Origin: Winogradskya consettensis
GTDB taxonomy: Bacteria > Actinomycetota > Actinomycetes > Mycobacteriales > Micromonosporaceae
Assembly: GCF_018332715.1 (NCBI RefSeq)
Contig: NZ_BOQP01000034.1
Coordinates: 62,001 to 126,000 of the forward strand
Length of the DNA stretch: 64,000 bases
Reading direction: 5' to 3'
Both the position numbers and the translations under genes were made by a program. The notes under the pieces are model-generated. The model saw only the letters and a program-made list of their open reading frames with translations. It was not told where the DNA came from and did no database searches. Positions 52,078 to 60,557 of this stretch are shown here, one piece after another (the first letter of the stretch is position 1; every line of letters starts with the position of its first letter).

Positions 52078-52179
52078 ATGGGCTCCGTGGTCAAGAAGCG
52101 TCGCAAGCGTATGGCGAAGAAGAAGCACCGTAAGCTGCTGCGCAAGACCCGCGTTCAGCGTCGCCGTCTGGGCAAGTGA
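52078..52179 (+). CDS. Small ribosomal subunit protein bS22 (AURKAIP1/COX24-type)
   Basis: A 33-residue, extremely basic protein: [16 protein letters not shown]..., ending Leu-Gly-Lys. This matches the actinobacterial protein now called bS22, which sits in the ribosomal small subunit. GAGAGG lies 8 bases upstream of the ATG at 52078; stop TGA at 52177. Too short for automatic ORF cut-offs. Confidence 0.93.
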   Translation: MGSVVKKRRKRMAKKKHRKLLRKTRVQRRRLGK

Positions 52180-52332
52180 TGACCGGCCGGGCGATCTGCC
52201 CGGCCTGCTCACTTGCCGATCCCGGCTCGGCCGCACCGGTTGCCATCGGTGTTCCGGCAGAGCCGTCACCAGGCTGCGTTGCTGTCTAGGCACAGCCGTT
52301 CTCGACCGAAGCCGCACGTGAGAGGCGCGCCC

Positions 52333-53415
52333 GTGGTCTCGTCCGAAGCCGCGGCCCCGCCGCGGGTCGTCGTGGTCACCGGGGTCAGCCGCTTCCTCGG
52401 AGCCCGCGTCGCGTCCCGGCTCGCCGCCGACCCCCGGGTCGATCGCGTCATCGGCCTGGATCCGCACGAGCCGCCTGCTGCCCTCGCGGGCCTGCTGGCG
52501 GACGTCGAACTGATCCAGGCCGACGCGCGGGCCGCCACCGGGGTCGTCGCCGATCTCGGCGCTGAAGCGGTCGTGCATCTCGCGGTCACGAGCGCGCCCG
52601 ACCCGCAGCACGGCGGTCGCGCGGCCATGAAAGAGCAGAACGTCATCGGGACGATGCAGCTGCTCGCGGCCGCGCAGAGTGCCGGTCGGCTGCGCAAGCT
52701 GGTCGTGCGCTCGTCCACGGCCGCCTATGGCGCGTCCTTTCGCGACCCGGCCGTCTTCACCGAGGACACCGAGCCCCGCGCGGTGCCGCGTGGCTCCTTC
52801 GCGCGCGACATCCTCGATATCGAGGGCTACGTGCGTGGCTTCCGGCGCCGCCGCCCCGAGGTGGCCGCCACCGTCCTGCGATTCGCGCCGTTCATCAGCG
52901 AGACCGCGGACACCACCCTCACCCGCTACTTCGCGCAGCCGATGGTGCCGACCGTGCTCGGTCGCGACGCCCGGCTCCAGTTCGTGCACGTCGACGATGC
53001 GCTGGAGATCCTGCACCGCTCGGTCATCGAGGACCATCCCGGCACGTTCAACGTCGCCGGTGCCGGGGTCCTCGCGCTCTCCCAGGCCGTTCGCAGGGCC
53101 GGTCGCATCTCCGTGCCGCTGCCCGAGGGCACGCTCTCCTCGCTCGCCGCGGTCGCCCGCTCGGTCGGTGTCGGCAAGATCGGCCTCGACCAGGTGGACC
53201 TCTTCGTGCACGGCCGGGTGGTCGACACGACCCGGCTCGTCAAGGAGTTCGGGTTCACACCACGCACGACCGCGGCAGCTTTCGACGACTTCATCAAGGG
53301 TCACAGCAACGGGTCGTCGCTGACCGCCGACCGGCTCGAGGCGGCCGAACGCGCCATCCTGGACGGCGTTCGGCAGCTCCGGGCGGCGGCGTCCTCCGGG
53401 GGTGCCGAGTCATGA
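52333..53415 (+). CDS. NAD-dependent epimerase/dehydratase-family protein
   Basis: A 360-residue Rossmann-fold protein: VVVVTGVSRFLGARVASRLAADPRVDRVIGLD (cofactor loop GxxxFLG, variant of GxxGxxG), AVVHLAVTS, VVRSSTAAYGAS (the catalytic Tyr region is YGAS, and YxxxK is degenerate: DIEGYVRGF). It looks like an extended SDR whose catalytic site is altered. The gene shares an operon with the acyltransferase (ATGA overlap). GTG start 52333 follows GAGAGG. Substrate unknown. Confidence 0.86.
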   Translation: MVSSEAAAPPRVVVVTGVSRFLGARVASRLAADPRVDRVIGLDPHEPPAALAGLLADVELIQADARAATGVVADLGAEAVVHLAVTSAPDPQHGGRAAMKEQNVIGTMQLLAAAQSAGRLRKLVVRSSTAAYGASFRDPAVFTEDTEPRAVPRGSFARDILDIEGYVRGFRRRRPEVAATVLRFAPFISETADTTLTRYFAQPMVPTVLGRDARLQFVHVDDALEILHRSVIEDHPGTFNVAGAGVLALSQAVRRAGRISVPLPEGTLSSLAAVARSVGVGKIGLDQVDLFVHGRVVDTTRLVKEFGFTPRTTAAAFDDFIKGHSNGSSLTADRLEAAERAILDGVRQLRAAASSGGAES

Positions 53416-54401
53416 GTCAGGACGAATACCACAAGGCGCTTCCCGGGCATGCCAACTTCGCGCTGCCCCGGGAGAAGCCCTACAAGCCCCTGAACGGCAA
53501 GCGCCCGATTCCCGAGAAGCCTTCGCCCGTCGTCGAGGAGCCCCCGGCGCCGGATCCGGTGGACGTGTGGGATCAACGGGTCGCCGGCGGGCTGGCCTTC
53601 CTGCGGCGGCGACTCGCGGGTGCGTACGAGGTGGACGAGTTCGGTTTCGACCGTGAACTCAACGACAGCGTCTTCCAGCCGATGCTGCGGGTGCTCTACC
53701 GCGACTGGTTCCGCACCGAGGTGTTCGGCGTCGAGAACATCCCCGACACCGGTGGCGGGCTCCTCGTCGGCAACCACTCAGGCACGCTGGCGCTCGACGC
53801 GCTGATGCTGACCACCGCCCTGCACGACAAGCACCCACGTCAGCGGCACCTGCGGCTGCTCGGTGCCGACCTGGTCTTCCGGATGCCGGTGCTGTCCGAG
53901 CTCGCCCGCAAGGCCGGCGCCACGGTGGCCTGCAATCCCGACGCCGAGCGCCTGATGAGCGATGGTGAGCTGGTCGGCGTCTTCCCCGAGGGCTTCAAGG
54001 GCATCGGCAAACGCTATTCGGAGCGCTACAAACTGCAGCGGTTCGGCCGGGGCGGCTTCGTCTCCGCGGCGCTGCGCACCGGCACCCCGATCACGCCGGT
54101 CGCCATCGTCGGTGCGGAGGAGATCTATCCGATCCTCGCCGACCTCAAGCCGCTGGCCCGCCTGCTCGGCATCCCGTACTTCCCGGTGACCCCGACGTTC
54201 CCGTGGCTCGGCCCGCTCGGGCTGGTCCCGCTGCCGAGCAAATGGCTGATCGAGTTCTGCGAGCCGATCCCGACCGCGCACCTCACCGAGTACGCCGACG
54301 ACCCGATGGTGGTCTACAACCTCGCCGACCAGGTCCGCGAGACGATCCAGGCCACTCTGCACACATTGCTGGAAAAACGGCCGGATCCGTTCGGGCGCTA
54401 A
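53412..54401 (+). CDS. Lysophospholipid acyltransferase (PlsC-like)
   Basis: A 329-residue protein with the acyltransferase block I NHSGTLALD (HX4D) and block III FPEGFKGIGKRYSERYKL (FPEG), plus TPITPVAIVGAEE. An N-terminal Pro-rich 60 residues and the segment DEFGFDRELNDSVFQPMLRVLYRDWFRTEVFG precede the domain. Likely transfers acyl groups to a glycerol phosphate or related acceptor. Confidence 0.9.
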   Translation: MSQDEYHKALPGHANFALPREKPYKPLNGKRPIPEKPSPVVEEPPAPDPVDVWDQRVAGGLAFLRRRLAGAYEVDEFGFDRELNDSVFQPMLRVLYRDWFRTEVFGVENIPDTGGGLLVGNHSGTLALDALMLTTALHDKHPRQRHLRLLGADLVFRMPVLSELARKAGATVACNPDAERLMSDGELVGVFPEGFKGIGKRYSERYKLQRFGRGGFVSAALRTGTPITPVAIVGAEEIYPILADLKPLARLLGIPYFPVTPTFPWLGPLGLVPLPSKWLIEFCEPIPTAHLTEYADDPMVVYNLADQVRETIQATLHTLLEKRPDPFGR

Positions 54402-54419
54402 ACCGGTACAATAGACACT

Positions 54420-54458
54420 GAGGGGCGGCCCCGACTCTTGAAGTCGGCACCGCCCCTC
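54420..54458. terminator. Terminator between the acyltransferase and rsbN-like genes
   Basis: Outer stem GAGGGGCGG/CCGCCCCTC (9 bp, perfect) with a nested stem CCGACT/AGTCGG, between converging genes. Confidence 0.88.
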
Positions 54459-54478
54459 GCCATGTTTTGGTGGGTGTG

Positions 54479-55696
54479 TCAGTCCTTGCCGAACAGGTTC
54501 CCTAACAGGCCACCGAGCAGACCCTTGTCCTCCGCCGCCGGCGGAGTGACGGGGTCCTCGGAGACCATCGGTTCCGGGTCGGCCGAGACGCTCTTGGACG
54601 GCTCGGCCTCTTCCGCTTCCTCGGCGACCGTGGCCTTGCCGCCGGTGGTCGCCGTCGGCTCAGCGGTCGGATCGTCGGTGGCCTTCGGGCCGGACTTGCT
54701 CTTCTTCTTGTCGTCCGTGGTGTCGCTGTCGCCCTTGGACGACGACGATTTGTTCTTCTCGCCACCGGTGCTCTGCGTCTGGGTCTGGCCCTGACGGCGT
54801 TCGCCCGAGGACGACGAGGTCTCGGAGCCCGCCTTGCAGGAGCTCAGCGAGGGCCCGAGGGGGTCGCTCGGCGCCAGTTCGGCGTCGCAGGCCAGGCCGT
54901 CCCGGATGTGCTCCGAACGGTCCTGGACCCGGTCGAGCAGATCCAGCGACGCCAGCGCCCGTTCCCGGTTGGCGTTGTCCAGCCGTTCGAGGGCCGGGGT
55001 CAGGACGCGGCGTTGGGTGTCCACGAACGAGTCGACGTAGTTGAGGCCGGTCGGGTCCTCACGGGTCACGGCCGAGGTCGTGAGCAGCTTGACCCCCTGC
55101 GTGGCGTCGGCGTCCATGTCGGCCAGCGCGGCCGGGAACTTCACGTTGTCCCCGTCCATCGAGACCGCCTCGGAGAGCCGGTTACGGGCGAACGTCAGCG
55201 ACAACTGCCCACGGGTGATGTCCGAGCCGGCCATCGCCAGCTGGGCACGTTCGGTGGAGCGCTTGACGCCGTAGAGGGCATCACCCGGCGAGGCGTTCTC
55301 GCTCGCCGCGGAGATCCCCGAGACGGCCATCGCCCCGGCGGCGACACCGATGACGATCGCGCCGCGGGCCCGGATGCGTCGCCCGCCCTGCCCCAGCAGT
55401 TTGCGGACAGGTGCGGTGGCCTCGGGCTCGTCATCGGTGGTCGCCGCGCCCTCCCCGATCCCGTCGCGTTCTGCCGTGGCGACCAGCATGGCCCGCAGCC
55501 CCATCCGGAACTCCGGTTCCACCTGGACCCCGGGTCGTGGCGCGGAGAGGCGGTGCCCGATGGCGACCAGTTCGGCGAGCTGTTCGTCGGCCCGGCCCCG
55601 GGTGTGGTGGCGACGGCCCGCGCTCGTCTCGTCGAGAAGCTCCGCGAAGCGCTCGGCGCTCCGGCGATCCAGGAAATCGAACTTCACCGGGGGCAC
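54479..55696 (-). CDS. RsbN-like anti-sigma candidate (DUF5667-type membrane protein)
   Basis: A 405-residue protein. Residues 1-115 are cytoplasmic (ELVAIGHRLSAPRPGVQVEPEFRMGLRAML), then one membrane helix (about 112-132, AIVIGVAAGAMAVSGISAAS) is followed by a conserved extracellular helical part (ENASPGDALYGVKRSTERAQLAM...LERLDNANRERALASLDLLDRV), typical of DUF5667. The C-terminal 130 residues are Ser/Lys/Glu/Thr-rich and end LLGGLLGNLFGKD. It is encoded directly downstream of a BldN-like sigma factor, the position of RsbN in Streptomyces; anti-sigma function is inferred from that. Confidence 0.8.
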   Translation of the reverse strand: MPPVKFDFLDRRSAERFAELLDETSAGRRHHTRGRADEQLAELVAIGHRLSAPRPGVQVEPEFRMGLRAMLVATAERDGIGEGAATTDDEPEATAPVRKLLGQGGRRIRARGAIVIGVAAGAMAVSGISAASENASPGDALYGVKRSTERAQLAMAGSDITRGQLSLTFARNRLSEAVSMDGDNVKFPAALADMDADATQGVKLLTTSAVTREDPTGLNYVDSFVDTQRRVLTPALERLDNANRERALASLDLLDRVQDRSEHIRDGLACDAELAPSDPLGPSLSSCKAGSETSSSSGERRQGQTQTQSTGGEKNKSSSSKGDSDTTDDKKKSKSGPKATDDPTAEPTATTGGKATVAEEAEEAEPSKSVSADPEPMVSEDPVTPPAAEDKGLLGGLLGNLFGKD

Positions 55697-55868
55697 CCCC
55701 CTTCGCTCGTGACTGACCCGCCGACGACGGTGTCAGCGGGCGCGACAGAACTGGCGGACCGTTGGTCCACCACGGGTCGCACCCGGACAAACGCTTGACG
55801 GGCAGGGGCGGTTACGGGTGGAACCGGCGTCGTTGAGGCCGTAGAGATCGACAAGGTCAGGCTTCCCA

Positions 55869-56801
55869 TCACCACTGGAACCCTTCGGGCAGCAGCCGGG
55901 CCAGCGCTCGGACGGCCCGGTACTGCAGGGCCTTGATGGCGCCTTCGTTCTTGCCCATGGTCTGTGCGGTCTCGGCGACGGAGAAGCCCTGCAGGAAACG
56001 GAGCACGATGCACTCCTGCTGCTCGGGATTGAGCTGCTTCACCGCCGTGAGCAGCGCCACGTTGGTGATGTGGTCGACGACGGCCGCCTCTGGGCTACCT
56101 TCTGGTCCACGATCTTCGCGATCGGCGTCGAGCACGTCGCCGGTGGTCACCTCGAGCCGGTAACGCCCCGACTTGAAGTGGTCGGCGACCAGGTTGCGGG
56201 CGATGGTGACCAGCCAGGCGCCCAGGTCACGGCCCTGCCAGGTGAAGCTGCCGATGCGTTTGAGCGCCCGCAGGAAGGTGTCGGAGGTCAGGTCCTCGGC
56301 GAGTTGGCGGTTGCCGACCCGGAAGTAGACGAAACGGAAGACGGTGTCGACGTAGCGGTCGTAGATCAGCCCGAAGGCGGCCGAGTCGCCGCCCTGGGCC
56401 CGCTCGACGAGTGCCCAGACCTCCGCGGCCGCGTCGCCGGGGTCGGGGCGGGCGGGATATTTCGGTGGTTCCGACTCGCTGGGCGGGCCGGTGGTGCTCT
56501 GGGTCGGGACGACGACGGTCTGATCGGCGTCGGTGGCGCTCGCCCGGCGCTCAGGCCCGGGTTGCTGCGGTGTTTGCGGCCGGCCGGGGGCGACTACACG
56601 GCCGCCCTTCGAGTTCCCGGTGCCGGGCAGATGCCGGCTCGGTGACTCGTTGATGTGGGGCCGGTTCCGGGTCCGCTTGGGTCCGTCGCCCCGGATGGCA
56701 TTGGCGACGCCCTTGCCGAGCGCGCTCAGTTTCTCCGGCACGCTCGGATAAGCCGCGAAAATGTCGCGATTGAACGGATCGCCGGCGTACACATGACTCA
56801 C
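55869..56801 (-). CDS. bldN: BldN-like ECF sigma factor
   Basis: A 310-residue sigma factor with an N-terminal extension of about 125 Pro/Gly/Thr-rich residues, as in BldN whose N-terminal pro-region is proteolytically removed. Region 2 is at about 135-205 (FGLIYDRYVDTVFRFVYFRVGNRQLAEDLTSDTFLRALKRI, WLVTIARNLVADHFK) and region 4 at about 245-303 (LLTAVKQLNPEQQECIVLRFLQGFSVAETAQTMGKNEGAIKALQYRAVRALARLL). GTG start 56801 has AAGGAGG four bases upstream. The same neighbourhood (rex-hemACD) surrounds bldN in Streptomyces coelicolor, from memory. Confidence 0.85.
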   Translation of the reverse strand: MSHVYAGDPFNRDIFAAYPSVPEKLSALGKGVANAIRGDGPKRTRNRPHINESPSRHLPGTGNSKGGRVVAPGRPQTPQQPGPERRASATDADQTVVVPTQSTTGPPSESEPPKYPARPDPGDAAAEVWALVERAQGGDSAAFGLIYDRYVDTVFRFVYFRVGNRQLAEDLTSDTFLRALKRIGSFTWQGRDLGAWLVTIARNLVADHFKSGRYRLEVTTGDVLDADREDRGPEGSPEAAVVDHITNVALLTAVKQLNPEQQECIVLRFLQGFSVAETAQTMGKNEGAIKALQYRAVRALARLLPEGFQW

Positions 56802-57113
56802 TGCGCCTCCTTGACCCGGCGGGCCGTCGTTGAGGGGGTGGCCGAAAGGCCGTCCACAACAAAACGGGGTGAAGCGGCCAGGAACTTGGCAGGCCGACCT
56901 CACCCACGGATGTGGACTCCGTTACACAGGGGCGAAGTATTGCCGCATCTGTGCACACCAAGTCGCACAGTGTGTGCGTTGGCCGAAAATAGTACGAAGT
57001 GGCGCAGACCGGGCGGAGTGTCCGTCTGTCACGATGAACGACGCACTGGCGGCGGCCGCCGGCCGGATCTGCGTCACAGCCGGCGTCCGGGACATGTGCC
57101 AGACTCGGGCGTC
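56802..57113. promoter_or_regulatory. Divergent promoter region between bldN-like and acyl-CoA synthetase genes
   Basis: A 312-bp gene-free stretch. On the bldN side, GTTACACAGGGGCGA (56921-56935) matches the BldD consensus NTNACNCWGNGTNAN at 7 of the 9 fixed positions, and an inverted repeat GCACA/TGTGC occurs near 56964-56977. No FliA-type element is seen. Confidence 0.4.
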
Positions 57114-58625
57114 GTGGGAGACCTCTCCGCGAGCCCGGCACCCGATCCGGTCCGGGCCGCCGCACGACAGACGCCCGACCGGCCCGCACTCATCGCCGGT
57201 GACACCGTTCTGACCTGGTCCGAGCTGGACGAACGCGTCGAAAGTGCGGCGCGGCACCTGGCCGTGGGCAGTGTGCCCGGCGATCGGATCGCGATCGTTC
57301 TGGGCAACACGCTCGGCTTCGCCATCGCCTACTTCGGCACGCTCAGGGCCGGGCGGGTGGCGGTTCCTTTGAATCCCGCGTACGCCGATGACGAGCTCGC
57401 ATTCGCGCTTGCCGACAGCGGGGCGGTTCGCGTTGTCGTGGCGAACGCAGGACGGGATTTTGTGCGTTTGTCGGATGTGGAGCGCGTACGAGAAGAATCG
57501 CTGGAGCGGGGCGGACCGCCACTCGCGACGCCCGGGCCGGCCACCGATGATCTCGCGGTTCTGCTCTATACGTCCGGGACCAGTGGGCGGCCGAAGGGTG
57601 CCATGCTCACGCACCGGGCACTTTCCGCGAACAACGAGCAATTATCGCGTATCGAGCCGCCGGTTATCGGAGCCGACGACGTGGTGCTGCTCGCCATTCC
57701 GTTCTTTCATGCCTACGGCCTCAATACCGGGCTCGGCGCCGTTGCCCAGCATGGCGCCTGCGGTGTTCTGGCGGAGCGTTTCGATCCCGCCGAAACGCTC
57801 GCGCTGATCGCAGAACACCAGGTCACAGCAGTTATCGGGGTTCCTTCCATGTATGCGGCCTGGTCGTTGATGCCCGATGTCGACCTCAGTTCTGTGCGCA
57901 CCGCTGTCTGTGGCGCGGCGCCGTTGGACCCGGCCGTGGCGGCGCGCTTCACTCTGGCGACGGGCAAGGGCATTCTCATCGGGTACGGCTTGACCGAAGC
58001 GGCGCCGGTCCTGACGACCACGGCAGTGAGCGACCGGGCGAAAGTCGGTTCGATCGGGCGTCCGTTGCCGGGCATTTCGCTGCTTCTCCGATCGGCGGAC
58101 GGTGCGGTTCTGTGGCGCGACGGCGTCACCACCCCGGCGGAGGACGACGAACTGGAGCTCGACCTGGCTTCGGAGGGCACCGATCCCGGCGAGATCGTGG
58201 TGCGTGGCGCGAATCTCTTCTCGGGTTACTGGCCCGGCGGCGAGGACGGTCCTTCCTCCGACGGCTGGTGGGGGACCGGTGATATCGCCTATGCGGACGC
58301 CGGCGGTGACCTCGTCCTGGTCGACCGGATCGGCGAGCTGATCCTGATCAACGGCTTCAACGTGTATCCGGCCGAGATCGAGCGCGTCCTCGACGCCCAT
58401 CCCGGAGTGCTCGAAGCCGCGGTGATCGCCGTGCCCGACGAGCGCACCGGCCAGGCGCCGTACGCATATGTAGTGCCCGCTCTCGACCCCGCACCCACCC
58501 CGGCCGAGCTGCACGCCTACCTCGGGACGCAGCTGGCCCGGTTCAAACTGCCGGCCGGCATCGAGCTGGTGAGTGAGTTGCCGCACTCCGCGATCGGCAA
58601 AGTACGCAAAGGAGCCCTCCGATGA
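57114..58625 (+). CDS. Acyl-CoA synthetase (AMP-forming)
   Basis: A 503-residue AMP-binding enzyme with all core motifs: AVLLYTSGTSGRPKGAMLTH (P-loop), GYGLTEAAPVL (A5), TGDIAYADAGGDLVLVDRIGELILINGFNVYPAEIE (A7-A8), and a C-terminal catalytic Lys in IGKVRKGAL (A10). Substrate probably a fatty or aromatic acid. GTG 57114 is used, giving a typical length; longer frames upstream have no similarity. Its TGA overlaps the glutaredoxin-like gene. Confidence 0.9.
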   Translation: MGDLSASPAPDPVRAAARQTPDRPALIAGDTVLTWSELDERVESAARHLAVGSVPGDRIAIVLGNTLGFAIAYFGTLRAGRVAVPLNPAYADDELAFALADSGAVRVVVANAGRDFVRLSDVERVREESLERGGPPLATPGPATDDLAVLLYTSGTSGRPKGAMLTHRALSANNEQLSRIEPPVIGADDVVLLAIPFFHAYGLNTGLGAVAQHGACGVLAERFDPAETLALIAEHQVTAVIGVPSMYAAWSLMPDVDLSSVRTAVCGAAPLDPAVAARFTLATGKGILIGYGLTEAAPVLTTTAVSDRAKVGSIGRPLPGISLLLRSADGAVLWRDGVTTPAEDDELELDLASEGTDPGEIVVRGANLFSGYWPGGEDGPSSDGWWGTGDIAYADAGGDLVLVDRIGELILINGFNVYPAEIERVLDAHPGVLEAAVIAVPDERTGQAPYAYVVPALDPAPTPAELHAYLGTQLARFKLPAGIELVSELPHSAIGKVRKGALR

Positions 58626-58918
58626 CCCCGTCCGACCACCCCGCCACCGCCCTTGACCGGACTGAAGCGCCCCCTCGTCTTACCTTGATCAGCCGCGCCG
58701 GCTGTCACCTCTGCGAGGAGGCCGAGCAGGTGCTCGACCGGATCGCGCCCGAGGGCTGGACTAGGGTGGAGGTCGAAGGCTCGATCGAGCTGGAGCGTGA
58801 CTACGGCGACCGGGTGCCGGTGGTGATCCTCGACGGCAAGGAGCACGGCTACTGGCGGGTCGAGGAGGAGCGGTTGCTCCGGGATATGGCTAGACCTCCG
58901 GGTGCCCCTCGGCTGTAA
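58622..58918 (+). CDS. Glutaredoxin-like thioredoxin-fold protein (DUF836-type)
   Basis: A 98-residue protein with LTLISRAGCHLCEEAEQVLDRI (Cys-x2-Cys, CHLC) and DRVPVVILDGKEHGYWRVEEERLLRDM. Single thioredoxin fold; the redox partner is unknown. ATG overlaps the upstream stop. Confidence 0.9.
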   Translation: MTPSDHPATALDRTEAPPRLTLISRAGCHLCEEAEQVLDRIAPEGWTRVEVEGSIELERDYGDRVPVVILDGKEHGYWRVEEERLLRDMARPPGAPRL

Positions 58919-58928
58919 CGTCACGGCC

Positions 58929-59570
58929 GTGGCTCGAAATCATCTTGTCTGGGACTGGAACGGCACCCTGCTCGACGACCTCTCGCTGGTCGTCGCCTCC
59001 ACCAATGAGACGTTCGCCAGAGTCGGCGGCCGCAGCGTGGACTCCGACGAGCATCGCTCGCGGTTCCGTCGCCCGGTCGCCGAGTTCTACGCCGAGATCC
59101 TCGAGCGGGCGATCAGCGACGACGAGTTCGAGGAGCTCGACCGGATCTTCCACGACGCCTACCGGCTCGGCCTGACCACCATCCCGCTCGCGGCCGACGC
59201 CGAGGCGGCGATCAAGGCCTGGGAGGGCACCCAGTCGCTGCTGTCGATGTGGTTCCACAGCGAGCTGATCCCGGCGGTCGAGTCCCGTGGCCTGGCCGGC
59301 GTCTTCGCCCGCATCGACGGCCGCCCCACCGAGGTCGACGGCGGTCTCAAGGCGGCCCATCTGGCCCGGCACCTCGCCGAGCTGAAGATCCAGGGCCCGG
59401 ATTGTGTGCTGATCGGGGATTCCATCGATGACGCGGACGCCGCGGTATCGGTCGGCGCGGCCGCCGTGCTCTATACCGGCGGTTTCACCGACCCGAATCG
59501 GCTGCGCGCATCGGGCGTTCCGGTCGCGGACTCGTTAATGGAAGCGGTGTTGATCGCCAAGGCACTGTGA
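58929..59570 (+). CDS. HAD-superfamily phosphatase
   Basis: A 213-residue HAD hydrolase: DWNGTLLDDLSLVVAS (motif I DxNGT-type, nucleophile Asp in VWDWNGT), motif II Ser in QSLLSMW, motif III Lys region GGLKAAHL, motif IV GDSIDDADAA. Phosphoglycolate-phosphatase-like. GTG 58929 chosen; GTG 58902 is possible. The next gene upstream overlaps it slightly if the longer start is used. Confidence 0.88.
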   Translation: MARNHLVWDWNGTLLDDLSLVVASTNETFARVGGRSVDSDEHRSRFRRPVAEFYAEILERAISDDEFEELDRIFHDAYRLGLTTIPLAADAEAAIKAWEGTQSLLSMWFHSELIPAVESRGLAGVFARIDGRPTEVDGGLKAAHLARHLAELKIQGPDCVLIGDSIDDADAAVSVGAAAVLYTGGFTDPNRLRASGVPVADSLMEAVLIAKAL

Positions 59571-59697
59571 TACTCGTCGTCGGCATCGCGACGTTGTTGG
59601 CAGTGGGGCCTCGGAAGCGGTAATACTCGGAGGGATGTCGGCGTGCGAGTAGCACGCTGACTCGATCTTTGTCCAGTTCCGCTATCAAGATCGCGAT

Positions 59698-59715
59698 TTG
59701 TGCACGCCTTCACAA
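59698..59715 (+). promoter_or_regulatory. Rex operator (ROP)
   Basis: TTGTGCACGCCTTCACAA matches the Rex consensus TTGTGAA-N4-TTCACAA with one mismatch, and lies 101 bp upstream of the rex start. It implies that Rex represses rex-hemACD when NADH is low. Confidence 0.82.
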
Positions 59716-59816
59716 GCGCCTACTCTGTGACTCCGACGAGCCCCGCTACCACAGCCGGTCAATCCGGGCCACAGAGGGCTCACCGCAGGTTCGCCACCTT
59801 GTCGGCACGGAGTCAG

Positions 59817-60557
59817 ATGAGTCAGCAGCGTCATGGAAACACGCCCGGCAACGCCGGCGCAGTGCCCGCCTTCCCGGATCTGCCGGAAGCGACGATCGCG
59901 CGACTGCCGGAGTACCTTCGCGCTCTGCACAACCTCGCGGAAGCCGGCTCCGACACGATCTCCAGCGAGGGTCTCGCCGCCGCGGCGGGAGTCAACTCGG
60001 CCAAGCTCCGCAAAGACCTGTCCCACCTCGGGTCCTATGGCACCCGTGGCGTCGGTTACGACGTCACCCTGCTGATCGACCAGATCGAATACATCCTCGG
60101 CCTCGACCAGCGCCGCGCCGTCGCCCTCGTGGGCGTCGGAAACCTGGGCCACGCGCTGGCCGGCTACGACGGTTTCGCCAGTCGCGGGTTCCGCATAGTC
60201 GCTCTCTTCGACGCCGATCTCGAGCAGGTCGGCAAAGCGATCAACGGGCTGACCGTGCGGCACGTCGGCGAGCTGCGCCGTGCCGTCGTCGAGGACGGCA
60301 TCACCATCGGGGTCATCTCGACCCCGCCGAGCGCCGCGCAGGGCGTCGCCGACGATCTGGTGGCCGCGGGGGTCACCAGCATCCTCAACTTCGCACCCTG
60401 CGTGCTGTCGGTCCCGGCCGGTGTCGACGTCCGCAAGGTGGATCTCGCCATCGAGCTGCAGATCCTGTCGTTCCACGAACACCGCAAGGCCTCGCTGACC
60501 GCCCTGCCTGGCGGGCTGGTCGGCGAGGGCGGTAACCAGGAGGCGGTCGGATCGTGA
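59817..60557 (+). CDS. rex: Rex, NADH/NAD-sensing repressor
   Basis: A 246-residue protein with an N-terminal winged helix (about 20-88, ATIARLPEYLRALHNL...VNSAKLRKDLSHLGSYGTRGVGYDV), and a Rossmann NAD-binding domain (VALVGVGNLGHALAGYDGFASRGFRIVALFDAD), plus ILNFAPCVLSVPAGV. It releases DNA when NADH rises. First gene of rex-hemA-hemC-hemD; hemA starts inside its stop codon. Confidence 0.97.
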   Translation: MSQQRHGNTPGNAGAVPAFPDLPEATIARLPEYLRALHNLAEAGSDTISSEGLAAAAGVNSAKLRKDLSHLGSYGTRGVGYDVTLLIDQIEYILGLDQRRAVALVGVGNLGHALAGYDGFASRGFRIVALFDADLEQVGKAINGLTVRHVGELRRAVVEDGITIGVISTPPSAAQGVADDLVAAGVTSILNFAPCVLSVPAGVDVRKVDLAIELQILSFHEHRKASLTALPGGLVGEGGNQEAVGS

